A stretch of DNA of 64,000 nucleotides from Cladorhizidae sp. MBARI D1340-BT2 (lineage: Eukaryota; Porifera; Demospongiae; Poecilosclerida; Cladorhizidae): positions 4,830,204 to 4,894,203 of the forward strand of contig JAQNBH010000003.1 in the NCBI GenBank assembly GCA_028752905.1. Direction: 5' to 3'. The translations under genes were made by a program, and so were the position numbers. This document shows positions 12,771 to 24,700 of this stretch, piece by piece (the stretch's first letter is position 1; the number at the start of each line of letters is the position of its first letter). Below the pieces are notes generated by a model. That model searched no databases. It was not told the origin of the DNA and saw only the letters and a list, made by a program, of their open reading frames with translations.

Positions 12771-14257
12771 GTAACATGTGAAGGAGAACCCAATGCCAAT
12801 GAGCAGGTATGCAGGGCAGTCAAGAAAGACAGTGTTATTCTTGTAGGTCTTCTTCAACCTCTCGATTAACTACTGCTATAGCCTGTGAGAGAAGTAATAT
12901 TGATAGCTGGGCCATTGGGATCAAGTATGCTTACGTACTTACAGAGAGCCATAGCAAACTCTGGCTCTGACAATGTTGGCATACCCAATGGTTAGCAACA
13001 AGAGATACACGCACGCAAATGTACGTTCTTTCAGTATTCTTTTAAATTACTCTGATGTTCTAATTATTCGTTCTCATAAATATGTCGTGAGATATACATT
13101 TTCATGATTGACTCCGCCCACAAACACTATTTAACTACGGGGGGGGGGGGGGGGGGGAACCACAAACTACAACGGTATTACACATACTAGCGGCATAAAC
13201 CTGTCATAGCTTAGCGCCACCTTGGATATTGAGTGTTGGGCGAGGTACCTTTGGCGACCTTTAGCTGACTCCACGAAAAATAACGAAAACTTCATCTTCC
13301 AATCAGATTAAAAAATTTAAATTTATTTTCCTGACAAATGCATCACTCTGTAGGCCCATGCTAGTCATTCTTGCCTCAATGGGTGTTTTTTTAAATATGT
13401 TGCCTTGGTAACCTGATGAAGAAGCTGGGGGGGAACAAACAAACAACATTTGAAGCTGATTAAAAGATAAATCTTCGCTGAAAAAGATTTTTTTGGTGCA
13501 TGTGCAGTTGCGTCATTACCAAGACAACATATCTCAATAAACATTGGGCAAGAATAACTGGCATGATGATACCTATTCTCCTTAAAGTGTCTAGATTAGT
13601 TTCTTGCTGCCCATGAAGATACAATTACAGGCACAGCCTGTCCTTTTCCCAGTCCCCAGTCGCTATTACTTCACAAGGTGAGTCCCTCCTCTGTGGACTA
13701 AATACTTTCGATGATCCAACCGTGTGTCATCCCAACATGTCCATCTCTCATGGAGGATGCCAACCGCGTGCCTGCCACAAGAAATGCTCTTGTCCTTGGT
13801 GGGTAAATGAAGCTGTTCTTGAATGAAAATTGTCCAAATAGATTTGTAAGCATGGTGACCTCAAAAAAGACTGCCGAGAGTAAGGCAGTCGCAGTATGCG
13901 GAGATACAATACTAGCCCCTTCTCTGCTTTATATGTAAATATATTATATATATGCAAAGTATTTAATTAATGGGTGTGCATTATTTAAAGATGGTACAGT
14001 GGTATCCTTGACAACCTCCAATAACCACATAGAGAAGCAGGGACTCTTGACTGTGGGCATCAATAGATGGTCCTGGGATAGTGCACATCATTGGACGCTG
14101 TTCTTTAGTGGGGTGGGTGTGGTTTAGTAAGAACACTACACAAGTTAAAAACGTTAAGCTCTAGCTTTCTTGCAGAGTGTCCAGTATATGTTACGACAAT
14201 ATTACTACGTAACTAGATACATGTAATTAGAACATTCCTAATTAAGTGACAACTCAC
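12771..14257. other. Mostly unique intron 8 sequence with a poly-G run
   Basis: This 1.5-kb stretch holds a G homopolymer at about 13140-13157 and a small inverted-repeat element (annotated separately). No coding sequence was recognised. Confidence 0.5.
13357..13565. mobile_element. Small inverted-repeat element (MITE-like)
   Basis: Imperfect inverted arms of about 50 bp: 13357-13412 (CATGCTAGTCATTCTTGCC...CCTTGGTAAC) against 13511-13565 (ATTACCAAGACAACA...AGAATAACTGGCATG), around an AT-rich core. No transposase and no clear target duplication were found. Confidence 0.6.
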
Positions 14258-14297
14258 CTAAACTTGACGATGTTGAGTCCGTTGGGGAGAATCAGAT
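14258..14297 (-). CDS. GYS: Glycogen synthase exon 8 (40-nt small exon)
   Basis: The exon has two bases completing Asp261, twelve codons LILPNGLNIVKF, and two bases of the following Ser. It corresponds to DIVTPNGLNVKKFS in animal GYS. The acceptor is TTTGTTGTGTAAG and the donor is TTTAG|GTGAGTT. It sits about 80 nt from the left edge of a 64-bp array of more than 70 copies. Confidence 0.94.
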
Positions 14298-14378
14298 CTT
14301 ACACAACAAAATTACAACGTTTGAAAACTAACGTATAGACATCCCAGACCTAAATAAAGTCCTAGAAACTAGTCTAGA

Positions 14379-17300
14379 GCTACATACTAACTGAAGGATC
14401 CCAGGGAGGGGGTCAAATATTCGTGGAGCTATATAGTGAAGAGCTACATACTAACTGAAGGATTCCAGGGAGGGGGCCAAATATTCGTGGAGCTATATAG
14501 TGAAGAGCTACACACTAACTGAAGGATTCCAGGGAGGGGGCCAAATATTCGTGGAGCTATATAGTGAAGAGCTACATATTAACTGAAGGATTCCAGGGAG
14601 GGGGCCAAATATTCGTGGAGCTATATAGTGAAGAGCTACACACTAACTGAAGGATTCCAGGGAGGGGGCCAAATATTCGTGGAGCTATATAGTGAAGAGC
14701 TACATACTAACTGAAGGATTCCAGGGAGGGGGCTAAATATTCGTGGAGCTATATACTAACTGAAGGATTCCAGGGAGGGGGCCAAATATTCGTGGAGCTA
14801 TATAGTGAAGAGCTACATACTAACTGAAGGATTCCAGGGAGGGGGCCAAATATTCGTGGAGCTATATAGTGAAGAGCTACATATTAACTGAAGGATTCCA
14901 GGGAGGGGGCCAAATATTCGTGGAGCTATATAGTGAAGAGCTACACACTAACTGAAGGATTCCAGGGAGGGGGCCAAATATTCGTGGAGCTATATAGTGA
15001 AGAGCTACATATTAACTGAAGGATTCCAGGGAGGGGGCCAAATATTCGTGGAGCTATATAGTGAAGAGCTACATACTAACTGAAGGATCCCAGGGAGGGG
15101 GCTAAATATTCGTGGAGCTATATACTAACTGAAGGATTCCAGGGAGGGGGCCAAATATTCGTGGAGCTATATAGTGAAGAGCTACACACTAACTGAAGGA
15201 TTCCAGGGAGGGGGCCAAATATTCGTGGAGCTATATAGTGAAGAGCTACATATTAACTGAAGGATTCCAGGGAGGGGGCCAAATATTCGTGGAGCTATAT
15301 AGTGAAGAGCTACATACTAACTGAAGGATTCCAAGGAGGGGGCCAAATATTCGTGGAGCTATATAGTGAAGAGCTACATATTAACTGAAGGATTCCAGGG
15401 AGGGGGCCAAATATTCGTGGAGCTATATAGTGAATAGCTACATTCTAACTGAAGGATTCCAGGGAGGGGGCCAAATATTTGTGGAGCTATAATTATAGTG
15501 AAGAGCTACATATTAACTGAAGGATTCCAGGGAGGGGGCCAAATATTCGTGCAGCTATATAGTGAAGAGCTACATATTAACTGAAGGATTCCAGGGAGGG
15601 GGCCAAATATTCATGGAGCTATATAGTGAAGAGCTACATTCTAACTGAAGGATTCCAGGGAGGGGGCCAAATATTTGTGGAGCTATATAGTGAAGAGCTA
15701 CATACTAACTGAAGGATTCCAGGGAGGGGGCCAAATATTCATGGAGCTATATAGTGAAGAGCTACATACTATAACTGAAGGATTCCAGGGAGAAGGCCAA
15801 ATATTCGTGGAGCTATATAGTGAAGAGCTACACTAACTGAAGGATTCCAGGGAGGGGGCCAAATATTCGTGGAGCTATATAGTGAAGAGCTACACATTAA
15901 CTGAAGGATTCCAGGGAGGGGGCCAAATATTCGTGGAGCTATATAGTGAAGAGCTACATATTAACTGAAGGATTCCAGGGAGGGGGCCAAATATTCGTGG
16001 AGCTATATAGTGAAGAGCTACATATTAACTGAAGGATTCCAGGGAGGGGGCCAAATATTCGTGGAGCTATATAGTGAAGAGCTACATATTAACTGAAGGA
16101 TTCCAGGGAGGGGGAAAAATATTCGTGGAGCTATATAGTGATGAGCTACATACTAACTGAAGGATTCCAGGGAGGAGGCCAAATATTCGTGGAGCTATAT
16201 AGTGAAGAGCTACATATTAACTGAAGGATCCCAGGGAGGGGGCCAAATATTTGTGGAGCTATATAGTGAAGAGCTACATATTAACTGAAGGATTCCAGGG
16301 AGGAGGCCAAATATTCGTGGAGCTATATAGTGAAGAGCTACACACTAACTGAAGGATTCCAGGGAGGGGGCCAAATATTCGTGGAGCTATATAGTGAAGA
16401 GCTACATATTAACTGAAGGATTCCAGGGAGGGGGCCAAATATTCGTGGAGCTATATAGTGAAGAGCTACATATTAACTGAAGGATTCCAGGGAGGGAGCC
16501 AAATATTCGTGGAGCTATATAGTGAAGAGCTACATATTAACTGAAGGATTCCAGGGAGGGGGCCAAATATTCGTGGAGCTATATAGTGAAGAGCTACACA
16601 TTAACTGAAGGATTCCAGGGAGGGGGCCAAATATTCGTGGAGCTATATAGTGAAGAGCTACATATTAACTGAAGGATTCCAGGGAGGGGGCCAAATATTC
16701 GTGGAGCTACATATATAGTGAAGAGTTACATACTAACTGAAGGATCCCAGGGAGGGGGCCAAATATTCGTGGAGCTATATAGTGAAGAGCTACATACTAA
16801 TTGAAGGATTCCAGGGAGGAGGCCAAATATTCGTGGAGCTATATAGTGAAGAGCTACATATTAACTGAAGGATTCCAGGGAGGGGGCCAAATATTCGTGG
16901 AGCTATATAGTGAAGAGCTACACATTAACTGAAGGATTCCAGGGAGGGGGCCAAATATTCGTGGAGCTATATAGTGAAGAGCTACATATTAACTGAAGGA
17001 TTCCAGGGAGGGGGCCAAATATTCGTGGAGCTACATATATAGTGAAGAGTTACATACTTACTAACTGAAGGATCCCAGGGAGGGGGCCAAATATTCGTGG
17101 AGCTATATAGTGAAGAGCTACATACTAATTGAAGGATTCCAGGGAGGAGGCCAAATATTCGTGGAGCTATATAGTGAAGAGCTACATATTAACTGAAGGA
17201 TCCCAGGGAGGGGGCCAAATATTCGTGGAGCTATATAGTGAAGAGCTACATATTAACTGAAGGATTCCAGGGAGGGGGCCAAATATTCGTGGAGCTATAA

Positions 17301-19097
17301 TTATAGTGAAGAGCTACATACTAACTGAAGGATTCCAGGGAGGGGGCCAAATATTCGTGGAGCTATATAGTGAAGAGCTACACACTAACTGAAGGATTCC
17401 AGGGAGGGGGCCAAATATTCGTGGAGCTATATAGTGAAGAGCTACACACTAACTGAAGGATTCCAGGGAGGGGGCCAAATATTCGTGGAGCTATATAGTG
17501 AAGAGCTACACATTAACTGAAGGATTCCAGGGAGGAGGCCAAATATTCGTGGAGCTATATAGTGAAGAGCTACATATTAACTGAAGGATTCCAGGGAGGG
17601 GGCCAAATATTCGTGGAGCTATATAGTGAAGAGTTACATACTAACTGAAGGATTCCAGGGAGGGGGTCAAATATTCGTGGAGCTATATAGTGAAGAGCTA
17701 CATACTAACTGAAGGATTCCAGGGAGGGAGCCAAATATTCGTGGAGCTATATAGTGAAGAGCTACATATTAACTGAAGGATTCCAGGGAGGGGGCCAAAT
17801 ATTCGTGGAGCTATATAGTGAATAGCTACATTCTAACTGAAGGATTCCAGGGAGGGGGCCAAATATTTGTGGAGCTATATAGTGAAGAGCTACATATTAA
17901 CTGAAGGATCCCAGGGAGGGGGCCAAATATTCGTGGAGCTATATAGTGAAGAGCTACATATTAACTGAAGGATTCCAGGGAGGGGGCCAAATATTCGTGG
18001 AGCTATATAGTGAAGGGCTACATATTAACTAAAGGATTCCAGGGAGGGGGCCAAATATTCATGGAGCTATAATTATAGTGAAGAGCTACATACTAACTGA
18101 AGGATTCCAGGGAGGGGGCCAAATATTCGTGGAGCTATATAGTGAAGAGCTACACACTAACTGAAGGATTCCAGGGAGGGGGCCAAATATTCGTGGAGCT
18201 ATATAGTGAAGAGCTACACACTAACTGAAGGATTCCAGGGAGGGGGCCAAATATTCGTGGAGCTATATAGTGAAGAGCTACACATTAACTGAAGGATTCC
18301 AGGGAGGAGGCCAAATATTCGTGGAGCTATATAGTGAAGAGCTACATATTAACTGAAGGATTCCAGGGAGGGGGCCAAATATTCGTGGAGCTATATAGTG
18401 AAGAGTTACATACTAACTGAAGGATTCCAGGGAGGGGGCCAAATATTCGTGGAGCTATATAGTGAAGAGCTACATACTAACTGAAGGATTCCAGGGAGGG
18501 AGCCAAATATTCGTGGAGCTATATAGTGAAGAGCTACATATTAACTGAAGGATTCCAGGGAGGGGGCCAAATATTCGTGGAGCTATATAGTGAATAGCTA
18601 CATTCTAACTGAAGGATTCCAGGGAGGGGGCCAAATATTTGTGGAGCTATATAATGAAGAGCTACATATTAACTGAAGGATTCCAGGGAGGGGGCCAAAT
18701 ATTCGTGCAGCTATATAGTGAAGAGCTACATATTAACTGAAGGATTCCAGGGAGGGGGCCAAATATTTGTGGAGCTATATAGTGAAGAGCTACATATTAA
18801 CTGAAGGATTCCAGGGAGGGGGCCAAATATTCGTGGAGCTATATAGTGAAGAGCTACACACTAACTGAAGGATTCCAGGGAGGGGGCCAAATATTCGTGG
18901 AGCTATATAGTGAAGAGCTACATACTAACTGAAGGATTCCAGGGAGGGGGCCAAATATTCGTGGAGCTATATAGTGAAGAGCTACATATTAACTGAAGGA
19001 TTCCAGGGAGGGGGCCAAATATTCGTGGAGCTATATAGTGAAGAGTTACATACTAACTGAAGGATTCCAGGGAGGGGGCCAAATATTCATGGAGCTA
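14379..19097. repeat. 64-bp minisatellite, about 74 copies (intron 7)
   Basis: The unit begins GAAGAGCTACATACTAACTG and includes CCAGGGAGGGGGCC and GGAGCTATATAGT. A block of about 12 units, marked by a TATAATTATAG variant near 17297 and 18069, is duplicated at an offset of about 772 bp. The same order of rare variants follows each marker. Confidence 0.97.
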
Positions 19098-19171
19098 GTG
19101 AGGAGGAAGCCACACTTTGCTCTGCTGTTCTTTGACCTATGTACATATGTGAATATTAAACATATCGAAGG

Positions 19172-19440
19172 CTATAACCTGAGGGGGGGAGGGGGGGAGG
19201 AGTATTTGTGTGTGGCGGGGGGGGAGGGGGGAGGAGGGGGGAGGAGTATTTGTGTGTGGGGGGGGGGGGAGGAGTATTTGTGTGTGGGAGGGGGGGGGGA
19301 GGAGGGGGGGAGGAGTATTTGTGGGGGGGGGGGGGGGGGGGAAGGGGGGCAGGAGTATTTGTGTGTGGGGGGAGGAGTATTTGTGTGTGGGGGGGAGGAG
19401 TATTTGTGGGTGGGGGGGAGGAGTATTTGTGGGGGAGGAG
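19172..19440. repeat. G-rich array (GGGGAGGAGTATTTGTGTGTGG), intron 7
   Basis: Runs of 3 to 17 G separated by AGGAGTATTTGTG. On the plus strand (template for GYS) this can form G-quadruplexes; the transcript is C-rich here. Open frames in it (Gly- or Pro-rich) are artefacts. Confidence 0.93.
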
Positions 19441-19508
19441 GCAAGGAAACAATGGGGGGAGACTGAAAACATAAAACATTGTGTTGATAGGCACTGGACC
19501 TTGTACAT

Positions 19509-19630
19509 TATTATCATCTCATTATTATTATTATTATTCTCAATGAACTCTCTCAGTTGATAATAACATTACAATAACCTTCAGCTGATGAAGGCTAGAG
19601 CATTAGTCGAAATGTTGAGAGATTATCATC
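19509..19630. mobile_element. Fragment of the recurrent CTGATGAAGG hairpin family
   Basis: It contains CAATGAACTCTCTCAGTTGA and CTGATGAAGGCTAGAGCATT followed by AGTCGAAATG, the same modules seen near 30066, 36317, 38953, 63040 and 63360. It runs directly into ATC/ATT trinucleotide repeats. Confidence 0.6.
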
Positions 19631-19695
19631 ATCATCATTATTACTATTATTATTACTACTACCTACAACTACTATTATATTGTTAACTATGATTA

Positions 19696-19790
<95 letters not shown>

Positions 19791-19842
19791 ACTATTATTG
19801 TATCACTATTTTAATTATTATTATTATCATTATTACTATTAC
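19631..19842. repeat. (ATT)n microsatellite (intron 7, next to exon 7 donor)
   Basis: A pure ATT run of about 100 bp at about 19689-19788 is flanked by imperfect ATT/ATC repeats. It reads (AAU)n in the GYS transcript and begins about 11 nt past the exon 7 donor. Confidence 0.95.
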
Positions 19843-19853
19843 ATCACCAATAC

Positions 19854-19983
19854 CTGGCTTTCTCTTGAGCAAGTGCTCTGCCTCGTCAGCAGTCACATGG
19901 GACACGGTGGTGAACACGTGGGTACAGTGCACCGCTGCTCGCTCTAAGCAGTAGCGATGATAAATCTGTCGGTCACCTGCTTC
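19854..19983 (-). CDS. GYS: Glycogen synthase exon 7
   Basis: The exon holds 43 codons plus one base, from [20 protein letters not shown] through [17 protein letters not shown] to LLKRKP, and ends on the G of the next Asp. The acceptor is CTGCCCTTACAG and the donor is CAG|GTATTGG. It aligns without gaps with animal [34 protein letters not shown]...EAQHLLKRKPD. ATT-type repeats begin about 11 nt past the donor. Confidence 0.96.
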
Positions 19984-20061
19984 CTGTAAGGGCAGGGGCA
20001 GACGGAGGAACACGAGAGCGGAAGATGAGGGAATGAGTGACAAGGGACAGACAAAACTAGG

Positions 20062-21790
20062 TTGGTTGACAATAGCTCTCTGGGAATACACACTGGACCA
20101 ATACCACACTTGGTTGAGGCAGGTTGAAGTAGGTTGACAATAGCTCTCTGGGAATACACACTGGACCAATACCACACTTGGTTGAGGCAGGTTGAAGTAG
20201 GTTGACAATAGCTCTCTGGGAATACACACTGGACCAATACCACACTTGGTTGAGGCAGGTTGAAGTAGGTTGACAATAGCTCTATGGGGACACACACTGG
20301 ACCAATACCACACTTGGTTGAGGCAGGTTGACAATAGCTCTATGGGGACACACACTGGACCAACACCACACAGGGTTGAGGCAGGTTGAAGTAAGGTTGA
20401 CAATAGCTCTCTGGGGGGGACACACTGGACCAACACCATACTGGGTTGAGTCAGGTTGAAAACAGCTCTATGGGGACACACACTGGACCAACATCAGACT
20501 GGGTTAAGGTAGGTTGAAGTAGGTTGACAATAGCTCTCTGGGGACACACACTGGATCAACACCACACAGGTTTGAAGTATGTTGACAATAGCTCTATGGG
20601 GACACACACTGGACCAACACCACACTGGGTTGAAGCAGGTTGAAGTAAGGTTGACAATAGCTCTCTGGGGGGGACACACACTGGACCAACATCACACTGG
20701 GCTGAGGCAGGTTGAAGTAGGTTGACAATATATCTATGGGGACACACACTGGACCAACACCACACTGGGTTGAGGCAGGTTGAAGTAGGTTGACATTAGA
20801 TCTACGGGGACACACACTGGACCAACACCACACTGGGTTGAGGCAGGTTGAAGTACAGTAGGTTGACAATAGCTCTATGGAGACACACACTGGACCAACA
20901 CCACACTGGGTTGAGGCAGGTTGAAGTAGGTTGACAATAGCTCTATGAGGACACACACTGGATCAACACCACACTGGGTTGAAGTAGGTTGACAATAGCT
21001 CTATGGGGACACACACTGGACCAACACCACACTGGGTTGAAGCAGGTTGATGTAAGGTTGACAATAGCTCTCTGGGGGGGGACACACACTGGACCAACAC
21101 CACACTGGGCTGAGGCAGGTTGAAGTAGGTTGACAATATATCTATGGGGACACACACTGGACCAACACCACACTGGGTTGAGGCAGGTTGAAGTAGGTTG
21201 ACAATAGCTCTCTGGGGGGGACACACACTGGACCAACACCACACTGGGTTGAGGCAGGTTGAAGTAGGTTGACAATAGATCTATGGGGACACACACTGGA
21301 CCAACACCACACTGGGTTGAGGCAGGTTGAAGTAGGTTGACAATAGATCTATTGGGACACACACTGGACCAACACCACACTGGGTTGAGGCAGGTTGAAG
21401 TAGGTTGACAATAGATCTATTGGGACACACACTGGACCAACACCTCACTGGGTTGAGGCAGGTTGAAGTAGGTTGACAATAGCTCTATGGGGACACACAC
21501 TGGACCAACACCTCACTGGGTTGAGGCAGGTTGAAGTAGGTTGACAATAGCTCTATGGAGACACACACTGGACCAACACACACTGGGCTGAGGCTGGTTG
21601 AAGTAGGTTGACAATAGCTCTATGGGGATACACACTGGATTAACACCACACTGGGTTGAGGCAGGTTGAGGTAGGTTGACAATAGCTCTATGGGACACAC
21701 TAAACCAACACCACACTGGGTTGAGGCAGGTTGAAGTAGGTTGACAATAGCTCTATGGGACACAATAAATCAACACCACACTGGGTGGAG
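20062..21790. repeat. 68-bp minisatellite, about 25 copies (intron 6)
   Basis: The unit begins GGTTGACAATAGCTCTATGG and includes ACACACTGGACCAACACCAC. Three copies at the left end share a GGGAATACACACTGGACCAAT variant. The array starts about 78 nt from exon 7. Confidence 0.96.
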
Positions 21791-22179
21791 ACAGACACCA
21801 TCATGACAGCTTTGTCATAATAGAACTTCTACTATCCTTGCCCTGACAGCTTCGAACTATGCAGCCATCGATACTCCGGAGCAGCCAGTTCTCTTTCCTC
21901 TATCTTTGAATCTGCCAGCCAGCTCTCTAGATATTTTCCCCCACAAAGGCCACTGATTTTATTGCTTCCCGTTATTTGAGAATGTCACATGCTCACACAT
22001 GTAGTCTTTATGGATGAACATATGGCAGATAGATAGATAGACATGCACATACATCACGGCTATGGTCATCAGCAGAATACAAACTTTCCCCTTCAACTCC
22101 GCAGTGAGGGGTGGCTTCGCTCGCCCATAACATGCATAAACGTGTTCAGGTGGATATAAGTATTGCATGAAGACTGTAC
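21791..22179. other. Unique intron 6 sequence next to the microexon
   Basis: About 390 bp of ordinary complexity with a short GATA repeat (about 22028-22042). Nothing coding was recognised. Confidence 0.5.
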
Positions 22180-22194
22180 CTTGTCCACATCAAA
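22180..22194 (-). CDS. GYS: Glycogen synthase exon 6, 15-nt microexon
   Basis: Five codons, FDVDK, lie between a GGATACAG acceptor and a GTACAG donor. Without them the protein would read [15 protein letters not shown]. Animal GYS has NLENFNVDKEAGERQ, and the microexon supplies exactly the missing F(D/N)VDK. Both flanking junctions are phase 0, so including or skipping it keeps the frame. The assignment rests on the exact match in sequence, phase and splice sites between exons 5 and 7. Confidence 0.9.
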
Positions 22195-22214
22195 CTGTAT
22201 CCAGATGATCACCA

Positions 22215-22279
22215 CATGTAGTAGTAGTAGTAGCAGTAGCAGCAGTAGTGGTGGTGGTAGCAGCAGTATTAATGGTTGG

Positions 22280-22362
<83 letters not shown>
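22215..22362. repeat. (AGT)n/(AGC)n trinucleotide array upstream of the microexon
   Basis: AGT and AGC triplets, with a few GGT and an ATTAATGG interruption. In the GYS transcript it reads (CUA)n/(CUG)n and ends about 20 nt before the 15-nt exon. Confidence 0.95.
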
Positions 22363-22584
22363 AGACACCAGATGAGAAACATCAAACACAGCAGATAGAC
22401 AAGTAGGGAATGAAATTAATGCACAAACAAGGACATCTTATGCGTAAGGTCTGGTTGCTTAGCGCCTAACCACAACAAGCAAGAAAACCAGTGCTTAAAA
22501 TGCGAATAGGCTCTAATTAAAGACTATTACTAAATAACACACAATCATTTCTTCTAGGACTTGTTTTGCTTTAAACATTTTCAG

Positions 22585-23875
22585 ATGTGACGAGCTAAGA
22601 AGGAAACCAGTCTCCAGAGTTGGGAGTAGGAGCTAGAGAAGATGAGCTAAGAAGGGAGCCAGTCTCCAGAGTTGGGAGTAGGAGCTAGAGAAGATGAGCT
22701 AAGAAGGGAGCCAGTCTCCAGAGTTGGGAGTAGGAGCTAGAGAAGATGAGCTAAGAAGGGAGCCAGTCTCCAGAGTTGGGAGTAGGAGCCAGAGAAGATG
22801 AGCTAAGAAGGGAGCCAGTCTCCAGAGTTGGGAGTAGGAGCTAGAGAAGATGAGCTAAGAAGGGAGCTAGTCTCCAGAGTTGGGAGTAAGAGCTAGAGAA
22901 GATGAGCTAAGAAGGGAGCTAGTCTCCAGAGTTGGGAGTAGGAGCTAGAGAAGATGAGCTAAGAAGGGAGCCAGTCTCCAGAGTCTAGAGAAGACAAGCT
23001 AAGAAGGGAGCCAGTCTCCAGAGTTGGGAGTAGGAGCTAGAGAAGAAGGGAGCCAGTCTCCAGAGTTGGGAGTAGGAGCTAGAGAAGATGAGCTAAGAAG
23101 GGAGCCAGTCTCCAGAGTTGGGAGTAGGAGCTAGAGAAGATGAGCTAAGAAGGGAGCCAGTCTCCAGAGTTGGGAGTAGGAGCCAGAGAAGATGAGCTAA
23201 GAAGGGAGCCAGTCTCCAGAGTTGAGAGTAGGAGCTAGAGAAGATGAGCTAAGAAGGGAGCCAGTCTCCAGAGTTGGGAGTAGGAGCTAGAGAAGATGAG
23301 CTAAGAAGGGAACCTGTCTCCAGAGTTGGGAGTAGGAGCTAGAGAAGATGAGCTAAGAAGGGAGCTAGTCTCCAGAGTTGGGAGTAGGAGCTAGAGAAGA
23401 TGAGCTAAGAAGGGAGCCAGTCTCCAGAGTCTAGAGAAGATGAGTAAGAAGGGAGCCAGTCTACAGAGTTGGGAGTAGGAGCTCGAGAAGATGAGCTAAG
23501 AAAGGAGCCAGTCTCCAGAGTTGGGAGTAGGAGATGAGCTAAGAAGGGAGCCAGTCTCCAGAGTTAGGAGTAGGAGCTAGAGAAGATGAGCTAAGAAGGG
23601 AACCTGTCTCCAGAGTTGGGAGTAGAAGCTAGAGAAGATGAGCTAAGAAGGGAGCTAGTCTCCAGAGTTAGGAGTAGGAGCTAGAGAAGATGAGCTAAGA
23701 AGGGAACCTGTCTCCAGAGTTGGGAGTAGAAGCTAGAGAAGATGAGCTAAGAAGGGAGCCAGTCTCCAGAGTTGGGAGTAGGAGCTCGAGAAGATGAGCT
23801 AAGAAGGGAGCTAGTCTCCAGAGTTGGGAGTAGGAGCTAGAGAAGACGAGCTAAGAAGTAAACTAGTCTCGGGAG
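22585..23875. repeat. 52-bp minisatellite, about 25 copies (intron 5)
   Basis: The unit begins GATGAGCTAAGAAGGGAGCC and includes AGTCTCCAGAGTTGGGAG. Several copies are truncated (near 22981, 23040, 23430 and 23530). Confidence 0.96.
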
Positions 23876-24116
23876 CTGAAGAAGGAGCTCGAGGTAGCAT
23901 CTCAAGTATTTTTCGCGGCTACCGTACCTACAAATAGATTTGGACATTTTCCATTGGCGCAAGGCTCCGCTTGGGTTAGGATGAAGACAATTCTCGGGAC
24001 AGACACGCTGTAGGCTCCTCTACATCCTGCACTATTCTTTTTCAACGTCAGTAAGACCAACACTTCTTGGCTGGGAACCACATACAAAAAGACCACTTGT
24101 AACAACAGCGCCTATC

Positions 24117-24385
24117 AGATTATTGTGCGCTAAACACCGAGGGGCTTAACATGCACAGATGGTATGGCATACATTAATTGTGTGCTAAACACCGAGGGGG
24201 TTACAGATTGTACGGCATACATTATTGTGTGCTAAACACCGAGGGGCTTAACATCCACAGATTGTATGGCATACATTTATTGTGTGCTAAACACCGAGGG
24301 TCTTCCACAGATTGTATGGCATATATTTATTGTGTGCTAAACACCGAGAGGCTTAACATCCACAGATTGTATGGCATACATGAAG
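24117..24385. repeat. About 55-bp repeat, five copies (intron 5)
   Basis: Copies contain GTGCTAAACACCGAGGGGCT and CACAGATTGTATGGCATACA, with small deletions. Confidence 0.9.
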
Positions 24386-24700
24386 GGAAATCTCCCTCCC
24401 CGGCCAGTAATCAATCACTAATCATGTAATATGTCCAGATATCTTCAAAAGGGAGTGGCACTCAATCCTGGTCCTCCCACCTTGTCCACACGGCATTGCT
24501 TTGTAAATGTGGGGGGAGCGAGAGAAAAACAATTTTGGCCATACCAAATGTCCCCCCACTAGCAAAATGTATGAAATGCTACATGAACAGGTAATGTGTC
24601 ATCTCTAGAGAGTAGCATATGTCATGCAGCTATAGGATCAAAGCCAGGCAGGAGTGTGGAATAGAGCATGGAGTTAGGGGAAACTTCTACAAGAGTTTAG
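24386..24700. other. Unique intron 5 sequence
   Basis: About 315 bp between two arrays. No feature was recognised. Confidence 0.5.
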
